64,000 nt of DNA from CBDHFN01 sp965262605 (GTDB taxonomy: Bacteria > Pseudomonadota > Alphaproteobacteria > JASGCL01): contig CBDHFN010000002.1 of NCBI GenBank assembly GCA_965262605.1, positions 248,001 through 312,000 of the forward strand, read 5' to 3'. Each line of letters opens with the position of its first letter. Within the stretch, counting starts at the first letter, position 1. Of the stretch, positions 40,288 through 50,413 are shown piece by piece. Made by a program: the position numbers and the translations under genes. The notes below the pieces were generated by a model. That model was not told the DNA's origin. It saw only the letters and a program-made list of their open reading frames with translations, and did no database searches.

Positions 40288-41296
40288 TTGGCGCAAAAAT
40301 ATTATTTTTTTAATCAAGATGTGAATTCCGTGCCAACGGATAACCAAGAAATTTGCGATTTATTGCAAAAAGGCGTTGATATTCGTAATATTTTATTTTT
40401 TAAGCAAAATAATATAATCTTACTGGGATATGGTCATATTGGCGATTTTTATTTATTGGGTAATTGCATGTATCAGTATAAAGAAAAAAACCCGCAAATA
40501 AAAATTACCATCATTTATTCATATAAACCCATTGATTGCCTGATAGGTTATTTTCCAATTATTGATGAATTTATTAAGGTTTCTGACAAAGAATTAGAAA
40601 TGTTATTAAATTTCGGGCATCAATTTAGATACCCACAATTAGGATGCCCATATCATTTTCATGGCAAAGGATTTAGACCCCATAATCTTGTGCAATATTA
40701 CACAAAAGCCTTAAATTGCGACGAAAATATTTTTTTGAACAAAATAACCGCCCCCCCCTGAAAAAATTGAAAAAGTTAATAAAATTTTTGCGGATTATAA
40801 TTTAACACCTGAAAAAACTATTATTTTATCGCCTTGCGCGCTGACAATTGATACGAATATCGGCGAACAATTTTGGATAATTTTAGCAGGCTATCTTAAA
40901 TATAGCGGATATGATGTAATTTTTAATGAATCAGAACCAAAATATCCAAATTTTCCCCATTTTTTTATTGAAGTAGATTCTCTGATGTTCTTTGTAAATA
41001 AATCACGGGCAATAATTGGCGTAAGAAGTGGAATTTTTGATTTATGCGTCATTGAAAACCCCAACACGCCAGCCATTATATTATATGCCGATGAATCTGG
41101 CATGACCGAAGTTCAAATTCAAGAAACCCAGCATTATCCCTTAGATGCAAGCCTTAGCCCAAGCGAGAAATATATGCAATTTTACAGCATTTCAAAATTT
41201 TGCAATGCGCCTAATTGTTATGAATTTATTCATTCATCGGAACAACAAACATTTAAAAAAATTCAAGAAATTTTAACTTCGCTTAATATTTTATAG
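40288..41296 (+). pseudogene. glycosyltransferase-like gene, off-frame at a C8 tract
   Basis: The first part (40288-40761, TTG start) has GYGHIGDFYLLGNCMYQY, which recalls heptosyltransferase-type proteins, and stops at TGA directly after eight C (40751-40758). Deleting one C gives …TAPPEKIEKVNKIFADYNL and an open frame to 41296, about 335 residues, with the late motif IIGVRSGIFDLCVIE typical of such enzymes. It is either a phase-variable gene in the off state, a recent pseudogene or a sequencing error. Next to sugar transferases it probably modifies surface glycans. Confidence 0.75.
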
Positions 41297-41328
41297 ACTA
41301 ATGCAATAAATAAATATATTCTTGATTC

Positions 41329-42063
41329 ATGGTTATAATTTTTAAAACTTTTTTTATTTATGGTTTTTTAGCTGTATTTACATGGCTTGAACGCAAATTT
41401 TATTATAAATTTCCATCCAATTGGCACAGAATCACAAAAAATTATGGTTTTTTTGCGATAAATGCGTTGGTTGCGGGTTTAATTATCATTCCTTTGACAC
41501 AATATTTCACAAATTTATGGCATTACCGCCCTGATAATTCTTATTTTTTATTGGCGGATATTTTAATTTATGATTTAATGATTTATGGTTGGCATCGGCT
41601 TAATCATCAAATAAAATTCTTATGGCGATTTCATCAAATTCATCATTATGATAATGCAATTGATGTTTCAACCGCCGTTCGGTTTCATTTTGGCGAAGTT
41701 ATTTTAAGCGCGATATTTAGAATCCCAATTATTATTATTTTTGACATGCCCAATGAATCCATTATCATTGCCGAAACAATTTTATTATGCGCGTCCATTT
41801 TTCAACACGCAAATTGGAATTTATCGCCAAAATGGGATAAAATTATCAGCTTGATTTTCATAACACCAGCATGGCATTTTTTGCATCACCACGCCATTCA
41901 AGCCGATACAGATTCGCATTATGGCAATGTTTTCAGCTTTTGGGACCGAATTTTTCAAACCCGCGCACAATCAAAATTTCGCAAAGCCAATATGATAATT
42001 GGCTTACAAGCCAAAACAGATAAAGATTTTATGCGGTTATTAAAACAACCATTTTTGGGGTAA
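41329..42063 (+). CDS. fatty acid hydroxylase / sterol desaturase family protein
   Basis: An integral-membrane di-iron enzyme of 244 residues. The His boxes are HRLNH, HQIHH and, after the last membrane segment, HFLHHH, with hydrophobic helices before and between. Family members hydroxylate or desaturate lipids. Substrate unknown; a lipid A or membrane lipid acyl chain would fit the surface-glycan neighbours. It is 32 bp after the broken glycosyltransferase gene and 4 bp before the next gene. Confidence 0.85.
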   Translation: MVIIFKTFFIYGFLAVFTWLERKFYYKFPSNWHRITKNYGFFAINALVAGLIIIPLTQYFTNLWHYRPDNSYFLLADILIYDLMIYGWHRLNHQIKFLWRFHQIHHYDNAIDVSTAVRFHFGEVILSAIFRIPIIIIFDMPNESIIIAETILLCASIFQHANWNLSPKWDKIISLIFITPAWHFLHHHAIQADTDSHYGNVFSFWDRIFQTRAQSKFRKANMIIGLQAKTDKDFMRLLKQPFLG

Positions 42064-42067
42064 TTTT

Positions 42068-43060
42068 ATGGCGAAAATAACGATGATAATGCCAGTTTAT
42101 AATGGAATGCCATATTTACCATTGGCGGTGGAAAGTATTTTAAATCAATCTTTAACCGATTGGGAATTAATCATTGCGTTTAGCCATAATCCACAAAATG
42201 ATGATGGTGGTTGGGCATATTTGCAATCGGTTAAGCATGATAAGCGGCTTAAAATTTTAGAATTTGACAAGGCTTACGGGCAAACCCACGCCATGAATGC
42301 CGCAATACAAGTTGCAAGCGGGCAATATTTGGGATTCGCCATGGCTGATGATATTTCATTACCGACAAGATTAGCAAAATTATCGGCAATGCTTGATGAA
42401 AATCCCCAATATATTTTAGCAACCGCTGATATTATTAATATTGACGAGCATGGCAATTTTAAAATTAACGCCAAAGGGCAATATACAGGCTGGGATATGC
42501 CATATGAAAGCCAAGATTTAATAAAATCAAAAACTGAAATTGTGTTGCAAATAACTTTGATTGCGGCTTTATGGCGGGCAAATTTTATCAATGATTTTCG
42601 CCGCGCCATTGATTACGCTTGCGATTATGATTTTATTTTACGCATTATGCCTTTTGGTGATTTTGGCATTGTCCATGAACCATTAATTTATTACCGCAAG
42701 CATTCGGGCGCGATTTCGGTAAGCCATCGGGAAAAATTATTCATGCACGGCTGTTTAACGGTGCTTTCATACCATCATCGGCAACAAGGATATGCAGATT
42801 TCTTGAATCAATATGATGATAAAATTGATAATTGGCAAGTCTTATTTGACAATATCCGTAATGATTACCATGCGCAAATTATGGGGCATTTAATTAACCA
42901 ATTTAACCCCCATAATTACAGCGAAGAATCGTGGAATTTAATCAAAAATAATGCGTATAAATTAGCCCCGCGGGTCATTACCCACCAAGGTTTTCAAATA
43001 TTGGAAAAACAACAAAAACCTTTGCCTTATATCCCCATAAGCACGAGATTACATGCCTAA
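42068..43060 (+). CDS. family 2 glycosyltransferase
   Basis: A 330-residue GT-A fold enzyme starting KITMIMPVYNGMPYLPLAVE. The usual first Asp region is altered (IIAFSHNPQNDDGG), but the second has MADDISLPTRLAKL, the metal-binding DD pattern, and ACDYDFILRIMPFG follows. It is closely related to the next gene and overlaps it by eight bases, so the pair arose by tandem duplication. Probable role: addition of sugars to a surface polysaccharide. Confidence 0.87.
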   Translation: MAKITMIMPVYNGMPYLPLAVESILNQSLTDWELIIAFSHNPQNDDGGWAYLQSVKHDKRLKILEFDKAYGQTHAMNAAIQVASGQYLGFAMADDISLPTRLAKLSAMLDENPQYILATADIINIDEHGNFKINAKGQYTGWDMPYESQDLIKSKTEIVLQITLIAALWRANFINDFRRAIDYACDYDFILRIMPFGDFGIVHEPLIYYRKHSGAISVSHREKLFMHGCLTVLSYHHRQQGYADFLNQYDDKIDNWQVLFDNIRNDYHAQIMGHLINQFNPHNYSEESWNLIKNNAYKLAPRVITHQGFQILEKQQKPLPYIPISTRLHA

Positions 43061-43994
43061 AATATCAATTATTATGCCAGTTTATAATGGTATGCCATAT
43101 TTACCCTTGGCGGTTGAAAGTATTTTCAAGCAAAATTTACCCGATTGGGAATTAATTATCGTTGCGGATATTTGCCACGATGGCAGTATTGAATATTTAC
43201 AACAAATTGCGCAAAACAACCCAAAAATTCGTCTTATCATTCCCGACCAACGAATTGGCGTGATTCAAGCCCAAAATTTAGCCTTAGGAATAGCAAAAAG
43301 TGAATATATAACTTGGCAAATGGCTGATGATATTTCATTGCCCAACAGGTTTGAAAAATTATATAATTTATTACAAAATAATTCAAAAAATATCTTCGCT
43401 TCCGCGTCTATTCAATATATTAATGATAAAAGCGAGCCGCTTGATAATGGCTGGATTATGCCCAATTCAGACGACCAAGACAAGTTAAAATGTGAATGCG
43501 AGCTATTTTTAAATTTCACCATGATTTCTGCTTTGTGGCGCAATGGTATTATTCACAATTGGCGTTTTGCTATTGATACAGCCAATGATTATGACTTAAT
43601 ATTGCGCATGCTGCCATTTGGCAATTTCATTACCACCCAAGAAATATTATTATATTTTCGCCAACATCAAGGTTCGGCGACAACCGCCAATTTTGAAAAT
43701 GCTTATTTAGGCGAATGTTTATCGGTTTTATCCTATCATCACCGCCAGCAAGGTTATGGCGATTTTATTCATGATAACACCCCACATATCAGCGATTGGC
43801 AAGTGTTATTTGATAATATTAAAAATGATTACCACGCCCAACTTATCGGTTTTAAAATTCAAGACGGCATTAATAAAAATAAAATCATCAAACCAGAATC
43901 TTTGGCAATTATCGCCAAAAATCACCATAAAATAAGCCCGCGCATCATTATTCATCAAGGTTTTCAAAAAATCGGCAATTATCAACATATATAG
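43053..43994 (+). CDS. family 2 glycosyltransferase, paralogue of the previous gene
   Basis: A 313-residue GT2 protein with the intact donor site LIIVADICHDGSIEYL, MADDISLPNRFEKL and TANDYDLILRMLPFG. It shares long identical blocks (IIMPVYNGMPYLPLAVESI, QVLFDNIKNDYHAQ) with the gene before. Differences near the first Asp suggest the two copies now use different substrates or that the first is weakened. Confidence 0.88.
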   Translation: MPKISIIMPVYNGMPYLPLAVESIFKQNLPDWELIIVADICHDGSIEYLQQIAQNNPKIRLIIPDQRIGVIQAQNLALGIAKSEYITWQMADDISLPNRFEKLYNLLQNNSKNIFASASIQYINDKSEPLDNGWIMPNSDDQDKLKCECELFLNFTMISALWRNGIIHNWRFAIDTANDYDLILRMLPFGNFITTQEILLYFRQHQGSATTANFENAYLGECLSVLSYHHRQQGYGDFIHDNTPHISDWQVLFDNIKNDYHAQLIGFKIQDGINKNKIIKPESLAIIAKNHHKISPRIIIHQGFQKIGNYQHI

Positions 43995-44096
43995 AAAAAC
44001 TCATTTTTATATATACTGATTTGCGGCAATAATTGATTCTCAATTCCCATCATGGCATAAAATAGCCAACCTCCATTTTGCTTCGCTTTGGATGAA

Positions 44097-44108
44097 AAAT
44101 ATACCATT
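44097..44108 (+). repeat. AAATATACCATT repeat, copy 1
   Basis: A 12-base sequence found also at 51513 and 58817, always between genes and on the same strand. Here it is preceded by GGATG and followed by TTTAAA, as is the 58817 copy in close variant form. Confidence 0.45.
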
Positions 44109-44137
44109 TTTAAAAAGCCCTTATAATTTAAAAAGAA

Positions 44138-44167
44138 TTAGCCCAGAATATTTCTATTCTAGGCTAA
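44138..44167 (-). terminator. terminator of the DUF1127 gene
   Basis: TTAGCC…GGCTAA and AGAATA/TATTCT pair in a 30-base stem-loop, with TTCTTTTT following on the minus strand, 28 bp after the DUF1127 stop. Confidence 0.75.
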
Positions 44168-44194
44168 TTACAGGGAGGGTAAACTTAAAAAAAC

Positions 44195-44413
44195 TTATTT
44201 TATTGATTGATTAACTACATGCGTAATATCGCTTCTGTTTAAGCCAATATCTTGTAATTCCCAATCAGACATTTGTGATAATTCAGCAATCATTCTTTCG
44301 CGTTTAAAAAAATTACTTACTGCTTTACCCATGTTTATCATTGCATTGCCCATTAATGCTAATGGGTTGCCTAAAACTTCAATAATTTGTTTGTTAGCTA
44401 CTATGTTTGTCAT
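44195..44413 (-). CDS. DUF1127 small protein
   Basis: A 72-residue protein whose C-terminal half (ERMIAELSQMSDWELQDIGL followed by NRSDI) is the DUF1127 domain common in alphaproteobacteria. Small members of this family bind RNA or regulate phosphate and carbon metabolism in Agrobacterium and Rhodobacter relatives. It is a single gene with its own terminator. Confidence 0.88.
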   Translation of the reverse strand: MTNIVANKQIIEVLGNPLALMGNAMINMGKAVSNFFKRERMIAELSQMSDWELQDIGLNRSDITHVVNQSIK

Positions 44414-44519
44414 GATTAACTCCTTTGTTATTCATGAGGGATATATAATATATTTATTGCATTGCAACAAGTCTTAATTTAGCAATTGTGATATGCAATT
44501 TTGATATACCAAAAATTGA

Positions 44520-47135
44520 TTAATTCGGCTTTAACATGGCATTCCAAGCAAAAATCATCTCCAAAGCTTGTTTTGGGCTCATCTCATTACAATTTAATTC
44601 GCTTATTTCATTAATAATTTGCATATTTTGTGCGGTTGCAACATTTAATTCTGGTTCGTTATTGGGGGATTTATATTCCGCCACGCCGAATAATGGCATG
44701 GTATTGGACAAATTATCTTGGGTAATTTTATCAGCAATTTGCTGGGCGCGCTTGATGACGGCTTTGGGCAAGCCCGCTAATTGCGCGACATAAATTCCAT
44801 ATGACCTTGACGCTGCGCCCGCAATAATTTCGTGCATAAAGGAAACTTTATTATTATGTTCCAATATTTTTAACGAATAATTTGCTAATTTCGCTAAATA
44901 TTCATGCGATTGCGCCAATTCGTGATAATGGGTTGCAAATAAAGCACGGCATGCAATTTGATTATGCAAATATTCAATAATTGCCGATGCCAAAGATAAA
45001 CCATCACAATTTGCCGTGCCCCTGCCGACTTCGTCCATAATCACAAAGCTTTTTGGGGTTGCGCGATTAAGAATCGTGGCGCATTCTAACATTTCCACCA
45101 TAAAAGTGCTTTGCCCGCGGGTTAAATCATCGGCGGCACCGACACGGGAAAATAATTTATCTACAATGCCAATTTTTGCCGATTCGGCGGGCACGAAACT
45201 CCCCATTTGCGCCAAAATAACTATCAAGGCATTTTGTCGTAAAAAAGTGCTTTTACCCGCCATATTAGGACCGGTAATTAACCATAAAATCTCGCGTTGA
45301 TTAAGGCTACAATTATTGGCGATATAATTTTGCCCTTCAAGGCGAAGGGCAATTTCCACGGCAAGATGCCTGCCCTTGACAATTTCAAAATCAAGCGAAT
45401 TATCGCATATCGGCTTGGTTAAATTATAGCGCTGGGCATTTTCGCCATGGGTGCATAAAACATCAAACGCTGCTATGACATCTTGAAATTCCATAATTGC
45501 ATCATTAAAATTTTGGGCAATTTGGCATAATTGGGCGAAAATTTCAATTTCGCATTGAATCGCTTTTTCTGAAGCTTGAGCAATTTTTTGGGCGCAATTT
45601 TGCAATTCATCGGTGCTATATCTTGCTAATCCGCTTATAGTTTGCTTATGCAAGAATTCATCAGGCACTTTATCGGCAAATTTTGTCGGTATTTCAATAA
45701 AATAGCCAATGATATTATTGGATTTAATTTTTAGATTTTCAATTTGGTTTTTTTCGCGATAACTATATTCAAGTTGCGCTAAATAAGGCACGGCATCTTG
45801 GCTAATGGCGCGATAATCGTCTAAAATCTTGTGATAATTGGGCGCGATAAAGCCACCATCGCGGGTATTTATCGGCAATTCTTCGCCCAAAGCACTATTA
45901 TAAATTCCGATTATTTCATCAAATACGGCGATTCTTTCCAAAAGATTGGTAATTATCTTAGGGTAATTCCAAGACTGCATCGTGCTAAAAATTAACTTTA
46001 AGGGGCGAGCATGGGCAAGACTATCGCGAATCATGGCTAAATCGCGGGGATTCGCGCGCCCAAAGGCAATACGCCCCATGACACGGGCTAAATCTGCGTG
46101 GTTTTGCAAGATTTTTTGTATATTGGCGCGGGTTTGCGGGTTGTCTAAAAAAAATTGCACAGCTTCAAGCCGTTCTTGAATTTGCAAATAATCAGTAAGC
46201 GGTTGATTAAAATGCTGAAATAACAGGCGGCTGCCTTGTTTAGTTTGGCATTGATTAATGATATAAAACAAGCTTCCCTTGGCTTCACCGCGCATATTTT
46301 GCGTTAATTCCAAAGATTTTCGGGTCGCATAATCAATCATTAATTGATTATTTTGGTCCAATATTTTAGGCGGGCGCATTTGTGCCAATTGCGATAATTG
46401 CGTGATTCGCAAATAATGAATTAAACCATCAAGCGCGCAAAAATCACCATTTTGAAATTCACCAAATACCGATAAATCTACGATGCCGTATATTTCTTGC
46501 ATGGCTTGCTTGCCATGATTTGCATCAAATTGATGGCTGGCGCGGGGCGAAATTACTTCAAAAAAATCCTTTAATTCGCGAATTAAGCTTTCATGTTCGG
46601 TGATATTCTTATCAATTAAAATTTCTGCGGGGGCTATTTTATAAAGCTCAGACGCAAGAGCGTTAATCGGGCAACGAAAAACGAAACTATCCAAAGTTGA
46701 AATATCCGCAAATGCCCCATGAATTTGATTTTTATGCAGGAATATTGACAATAAATAATTCGGTTTTTGCGCGGGCAAAAGATTTTCTTCGGTTAAAGTT
46801 CCCGCCGTAACCACGCGCACAACCCTTCGTTCCAATAGTTTTTTACCTAATTTTTTGGCTTCACTGGGCGATTCCATTTGTTCGCAAATCGCAACTTTTT
46901 GCCCAAATTGAATTAATTTTGCCAAATAAGCATCAACCGCATGCACAGGCACGCCGCACATCGGCACTGAACCTTCGTTACGCTGGGTCAATTGGATATT
47001 AAGCAATTGGCTTGCTTTAACCGCATCGTCCATGAATAATTCATAAAAATCACCCATGCGATAAAATAACAAATGCTCGGCATGGTTATTTTTAATCGCC
47101 ATATATTGCGCCATCATTGGTGTTGGCTTATCCAT
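44520..47135 (-). CDS. mutS: DNA mismatch repair protein MutS
   Basis: An 871-residue protein, full length. It starts PMMAQYMAIKNNHAEHLLFY, has the mismatch-binding YELFMDDA, the connector and lever domains, then the ATPase with Walker A TGPNMAGKSTFLRQ (about residue 620), VMDEVGRGT and ATHYHEL, and a C-terminal region ending in AWNAMLKPN. It finds mismatches and small loops after replication. Loss of MutS would raise slippage in tracts such as the nearby C8, but the gene here looks intact. Confidence 0.97.
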   Translation of the reverse strand: MDKPTPMMAQYMAIKNNHAEHLLFYRMGDFYELFMDDAVKASQLLNIQLTQRNEGSVPMCGVPVHAVDAYLAKLIQFGQKVAICEQMESPSEAKKLGKKLLERRVVRVVTAGTLTEENLLPAQKPNYLLSIFLHKNQIHGAFADISTLDSFVFRCPINALASELYKIAPAEILIDKNITEHESLIRELKDFFEVISPRASHQFDANHGKQAMQEIYGIVDLSVFGEFQNGDFCALDGLIHYLRITQLSQLAQMRPPKILDQNNQLMIDYATRKSLELTQNMRGEAKGSLFYIINQCQTKQGSRLLFQHFNQPLTDYLQIQERLEAVQFFLDNPQTRANIQKILQNHADLARVMGRIAFGRANPRDLAMIRDSLAHARPLKLIFSTMQSWNYPKIITNLLERIAVFDEIIGIYNSALGEELPINTRDGGFIAPNYHKILDDYRAISQDAVPYLAQLEYSYREKNQIENLKIKSNNIIGYFIEIPTKFADKVPDEFLHKQTISGLARYSTDELQNCAQKIAQASEKAIQCEIEIFAQLCQIAQNFNDAIMEFQDVIAAFDVLCTHGENAQRYNLTKPICDNSLDFEIVKGRHLAVEIALRLEGQNYIANNCSLNQREILWLITGPNMAGKSTFLRQNALIVILAQMGSFVPAESAKIGIVDKLFSRVGAADDLTRGQSTFMVEMLECATILNRATPKSFVIMDEVGRGTANCDGLSLASAIIEYLHNQIACRALFATHYHELAQSHEYLAKLANYSLKILEHNNKVSFMHEIIAGAASRSYGIYVAQLAGLPKAVIKRAQQIADKITQDNLSNTMPLFGVAEYKSPNNEPELNVATAQNMQIINEISELNCNEMSPKQALEMIFAWNAMLKPN

Positions 47136-47258
47136 TTTCCCTCTTAAATTATCGTGGTGTATTTATGCCAAAATTACTATTTAAAGTAAATAAGTATCTT
47201 TAAAATACACTATGATTTTTTAAATGCGAACACGATAAACCACAATATTACACAAATA

Positions 47259-47287
47259 TTGACTTGATTGGTTATTTATGATATTAT
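47259..47287 (+). promoter_or_regulatory. bpt promoter
   Basis: TTGACT (47259-47264) and TATTAT (47282-47287) are 17 bp apart and lie 11 bp before the ATG at 47299, so the leader is about five bases and has no ribosome site. Confidence 0.6.
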
Positions 47288-47298
47288 GGCGTAATTAA

Positions 47299-48045
47299 AT
47301 GACTAATTTTCCTTTTAACTTTGCCCATTTGCCAAGCGAATTTTCGGCGAGTCCAGACGCGCCCTGCCCTTACTTAGCCAATAAATCGGAACAATTATTA
47401 TTTATTGAAACGAATGATATTAAATTGCCCTTAAATATTAATCTTTTGAATTCTGGCGGATTTCGCCGTTCCAAGCAAATTTTTTATAAACCCATTTGCC
47501 AAAAATGCAATGAATGTCAGCCAATACGAATTATTTGTGCCGATTGGCAAATTAAACCCAGTATGGCGCGAATTTTCAAAAAAAATGCACGATTTACCAC
47601 GCGAATCATTCAAAATTTTGAAATTAACCAAGAACATTATGTATTAATGGCTAAATATATAAAATCAAGGCATCAATCCATTGAAAATTCGGTGGATATT
47701 TCAATTTCTGAAGCCGATTTTATTCATGTTGTTGGACTGAAAAATACGCAAAATTTTACAATAATTAAAGAATGGCGCGATGGCGATAAGCTTATTGCTT
47801 ATATAATTTTAGATAAATTTAATGATGGTATTTCCGCGGTGTATAGTTGCTTTGACCCCGAATATTCCAAAAATAGCTTAGGGCATTTTATGATTGGACA
47901 AACCATTAAAATGGCGCAAGATAACGAATATAAATATTTATATTTAGGGTATTTCGTAGAAAAATCGGCAAAAATGAATTATAAATCACAATATGTTCCA
48001 GCCGAGATATTGACTCAATTTGGTTGGAAGCGCAAATTTCTTTAA
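47299..48045 (+). CDS. bpt: aspartate/glutamate leucyltransferase
   Basis: Transfers Leu from Leu-tRNA to proteins with N-terminal Asp or Glu, marking them for ClpAP degradation in the N-degron pathway. The 248-residue protein has the N-terminal cysteine-bearing PCPYL and CQKCNECQPIRI, then GFRRSKQIFYKP, and the C-terminal GNAT-like half with AVYSCFDPEYSKNSLG and YLYLGYFVEKSAKMNYK. Length is normal. Confidence 0.93.
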   Translation: MTNFPFNFAHLPSEFSASPDAPCPYLANKSEQLLFIETNDIKLPLNINLLNSGGFRRSKQIFYKPICQKCNECQPIRIICADWQIKPSMARIFKKNARFTTRIIQNFEINQEHYVLMAKYIKSRHQSIENSVDISISEADFIHVVGLKNTQNFTIIKEWRDGDKLIAYIILDKFNDGISAVYSCFDPEYSKNSLGHFMIGQTIKMAQDNEYKYLYLGYFVEKSAKMNYKSQYVPAEILTQFGWKRKFL

Positions 48046-49047
48046 TTATTTACCATCTGTGTTAAGAAAAACTTTAAATTCTGCACCGATTTGCTGGTTA
48101 TGCGCTGTAATGACTCCGCCCATTTTGCCGATAAATTGGGCGCAAAGCGCCAATCCTAAACCCGTGCCCCCAATTTTATTGGTAATAAAGGGTTGAAATA
48201 TTTTATCTAAAATATTATTATTAATGCCTTTACCATTGTCGCTGATGGATATTAAAGCTTTTAGCGGGCTTTGCCTTGCATCATTGATAAAGGCAATCAC
48301 TATGGTAATTTCGCCTTGAAAATCAGGATTATTCTGGGCGCAAGCCGTTAGTTCTTGGCAAGAATTTTCCAATAAATTCGTGAAAACTTGCTGCAACATA
48401 CCTTCGTTGGCACGAATTAACGGCAAAGAAGGGTCGTATTTTTCAATGAATTTCCAAGGGTATCTGATTTTGAAGCTTTGCACGCATGGCTGTATGACGG
48501 CATAAATATTAATGGGTTGTAAATCTGCCAAAGCATCATTACCAAAATTATCAATTTTGGCAATGATATCATTGATTCGGTTGGATTGGTCAATAATCAC
48601 TTGGCATAAATTTGCATCTTGGGGATTTGATAATAATTGCGCGGCGGCTTTAATGCTGGCAAGCGGATTGCGCAATTCGTGCGATAAGCCTTGGGCGATA
48701 TTAAACATCAGGGTTGGCATTTGTTGTTTTTGCTGATGATATTGCGGAATAATGCTAATGAGGATTTTATCGTAATACCCGCATAAAGCAATGGTTGCAA
48801 ATTGATAATCGCCTTGTGATTCATTATCATGGCGAATTATGCTTTGCATGGGTAAAGCAACTTGATGCGCCATAATTGGAGTTTTATTAGCTTGAAATTT
48901 CTTAATTAATTGCGTTAAATTGGGGTGATTTAATATTTCCTTGGTATTATAAACTTCAAACGCATTATTTTGATTAATAATTTGATGATTATCCCAAATT
49001 CCCATAGCAAATGGCAAATTATGAATAAATTGCATGAAATCATTCAT
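48046..49047 (-). CDS. NtrB-like sensor histidine kinase
   Basis: A 333-residue soluble kinase: an N-terminal PAS-like region (PFAMGIWDNHQIINQNN), the phosphoacceptor H-box GLSHELRNPLASIKAAAQLL, N-box LLENSCQE, and G-boxes ISDNGKGI and GGTGLGLALC. This layout fits NtrB (GlnL), which senses nitrogen status through PII. No ntrC response regulator is next to it. The start overlaps the plsC stop by four bases. Confidence 0.85.
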   Translation of the reverse strand: MNDFMQFIHNLPFAMGIWDNHQIINQNNAFEVYNTKEILNHPNLTQLIKKFQANKTPIMAHQVALPMQSIIRHDNESQGDYQFATIALCGYYDKILISIIPQYHQQKQQMPTLMFNIAQGLSHELRNPLASIKAAAQLLSNPQDANLCQVIIDQSNRINDIIAKIDNFGNDALADLQPINIYAVIQPCVQSFKIRYPWKFIEKYDPSLPLIRANEGMLQQVFTNLLENSCQELTACAQNNPDFQGEITIVIAFINDARQSPLKALISISDNGKGINNNILDKIFQPFITNKIGGTGLGLALCAQFIGKMGGVITAHNQQIGAEFKVFLNTDGK

Positions 49048-49817
49048 GAGTAATTGTCAATTGATTGCCAGCATAATTGGTTGGAATGCCCCTCAATTTC
49101 TGATGTTAATTCTTGCATAAATTCGTCCTTGGATAAATTGCAATTTAGTTGCGGCAATATGCGCACAACAACCAATCCTCCTTTTATATATTTATTTTTT
49201 TGATGCCAAAATACCCCGCAATTATGGGCAACTGGATATACTGGTGCTAAATTCCTAAGCAAGAAAATGCTGGATTTATAATCTGGTGTTGCATCTAAGG
49301 CTTTGCGTGTGCCTTCGGGAAAAATGACAATTTCGCGATTTTGTGCAACCATGTTTTGCGCAGAATTATGCACAAATTTTAAAGCTTGGGTGCGCATGGC
49401 GCGGTTAATGGCAATCATGCGGTTGCGTTGCAAAAACCAGCCAAAAATCGGAATATTATGCAATTCTTGCTTTAAAATAAAGGCGGGATTTTGGCATAAA
49501 TTGCTTAAAATAAAAGTTTCAAGCATTGAAGAATGTTTGGAGGCTAAAATAAAAGGTTTATGCCGTGATTGAATATGTTCCAGCCCTTCAATTTTAACAT
49601 GCAGCCCAATAATATTACGCATACCAAAAAACATAAAAACCATATATATTTTCGCAATTTTTCGGTGCAATTTTTGATGATTAATTATTAAAAAAGGCGA
49701 AGCCAGAAATAATAAAAATAAAATAAAAATTCCATACGCAATAAAAAAATAAAATCGCAATTTTTGTGTTTTAGTCATAAAAGCGCATTTATTAAATATT
49801 TCTTGGGTATATTGCAT
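49044..49817 (-). CDS. plsC: 1-acyl-sn-glycerol-3-phosphate acyltransferase
   Basis: Second acylation step of phospholipid synthesis. The 257-residue protein has an N-terminal membrane segment (FFIAYGIFILFLLFLASPFL), the catalytic box SKHSSMLET (His-x4-Glu where Asp is usual), LLQRNRMIAINR-like acceptor motif (FLQRNRMIAINR) and FPEGTR. A start at 49778 (MTKTQKL) is an alternative. Follows the FliL-like gene after 11 bp. Confidence 0.9.
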   Translation of the reverse strand: MQYTQEIFNKCAFMTKTQKLRFYFFIAYGIFILFLLFLASPFLIINHQKLHRKIAKIYMVFMFFGMRNIIGLHVKIEGLEHIQSRHKPFILASKHSSMLETFILSNLCQNPAFILKQELHNIPIFGWFLQRNRMIAINRAMRTQALKFVHNSAQNMVAQNREIVIFPEGTRKALDATPDYKSSIFLLRNLAPVYPVAHNCGVFWHQKNKYIKGGLVVVRILPQLNCNLSKDEFMQELTSEIEGHSNQLCWQSIDNYS

Positions 49818-49828
49818 AGGGGTTTTGG

Positions 49829-50413
49829 TTATTCGGTTGCTTTTTTCGGGGCTTTTTCTTCGGCGGCTTGTTTTTTAATAACATTTGCCTTGTCAAGAAA
49901 ATTTTCGGCTTGTTTGACTTCCAAAGATTTTTTGGTTCGCTCTTTGGATTCGTCAAGTTTTTGCAAATAAGCCGTGCCTTGGGAGTCTTTTTCCACAAAT
50001 TCGGCAACAACTAATTTTACGGGTTCCTTAGTGTCCGAGCTTTTTTCCATTAAAGCATCAAGACGACGCAAAATTTGGTCTTCTTGAATCGGAATTTGCG
50101 GCGGGCGCGATGCGATGAATAAGTAAACATCGCGGGTGATAATATCGCGGTATCGGCTAATATTACGAATGATGCGGTTGTTATCTTCGGAATTTGAAGG
50201 TAAAATGCGAATATCCATATAAATATATTTATAAACTTTACCTTCTACTATCACGGGGACATTCATTTTGCCCACTGGAATACCTTTGGGGGCGGCTTTC
50301 AAAATTTCGGGGGTAAATGCGCGTAATAAATCGGGCTTGAAAAAGTAAACTCCCAGCAATCCAACAATAAGCGCGCATAAAATACCAATAAAAATAATAA
50401 GTTTTTTAATCAT
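49829..50413 (-). CDS. membrane-anchored FliL-like hypothetical protein
   Basis: A 194-residue protein with one N-terminal membrane anchor (IFIGILCALIVGLLGVYFF), a periplasmic domain (VYKYIYMDIRILPSN … ISRYRDIITRDVYLFIAS), and a Lys/Ala/Glu-rich coiled tail. The periplasmic domain recalls FliL, but no flagellar gene is nearby. The ATG at 50413 is preferred to the TTG at 50425, which overlaps thiL. Function unknown. Confidence 0.55.
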   Translation of the reverse strand: MIKKLIIFIGILCALIVGLLGVYFFKPDLLRAFTPEILKAAPKGIPVGKMNVPVIVEGKVYKYIYMDIRILPSNSEDNNRIIRNISRYRDIITRDVYLFIASRPPQIPIQEDQILRRLDALMEKSSDTKEPVKLVVAEFVEKDSQGTAYLQKLDESKERTKKSLEVKQAENFLDKANVIKKQAAEEKAPKKATE

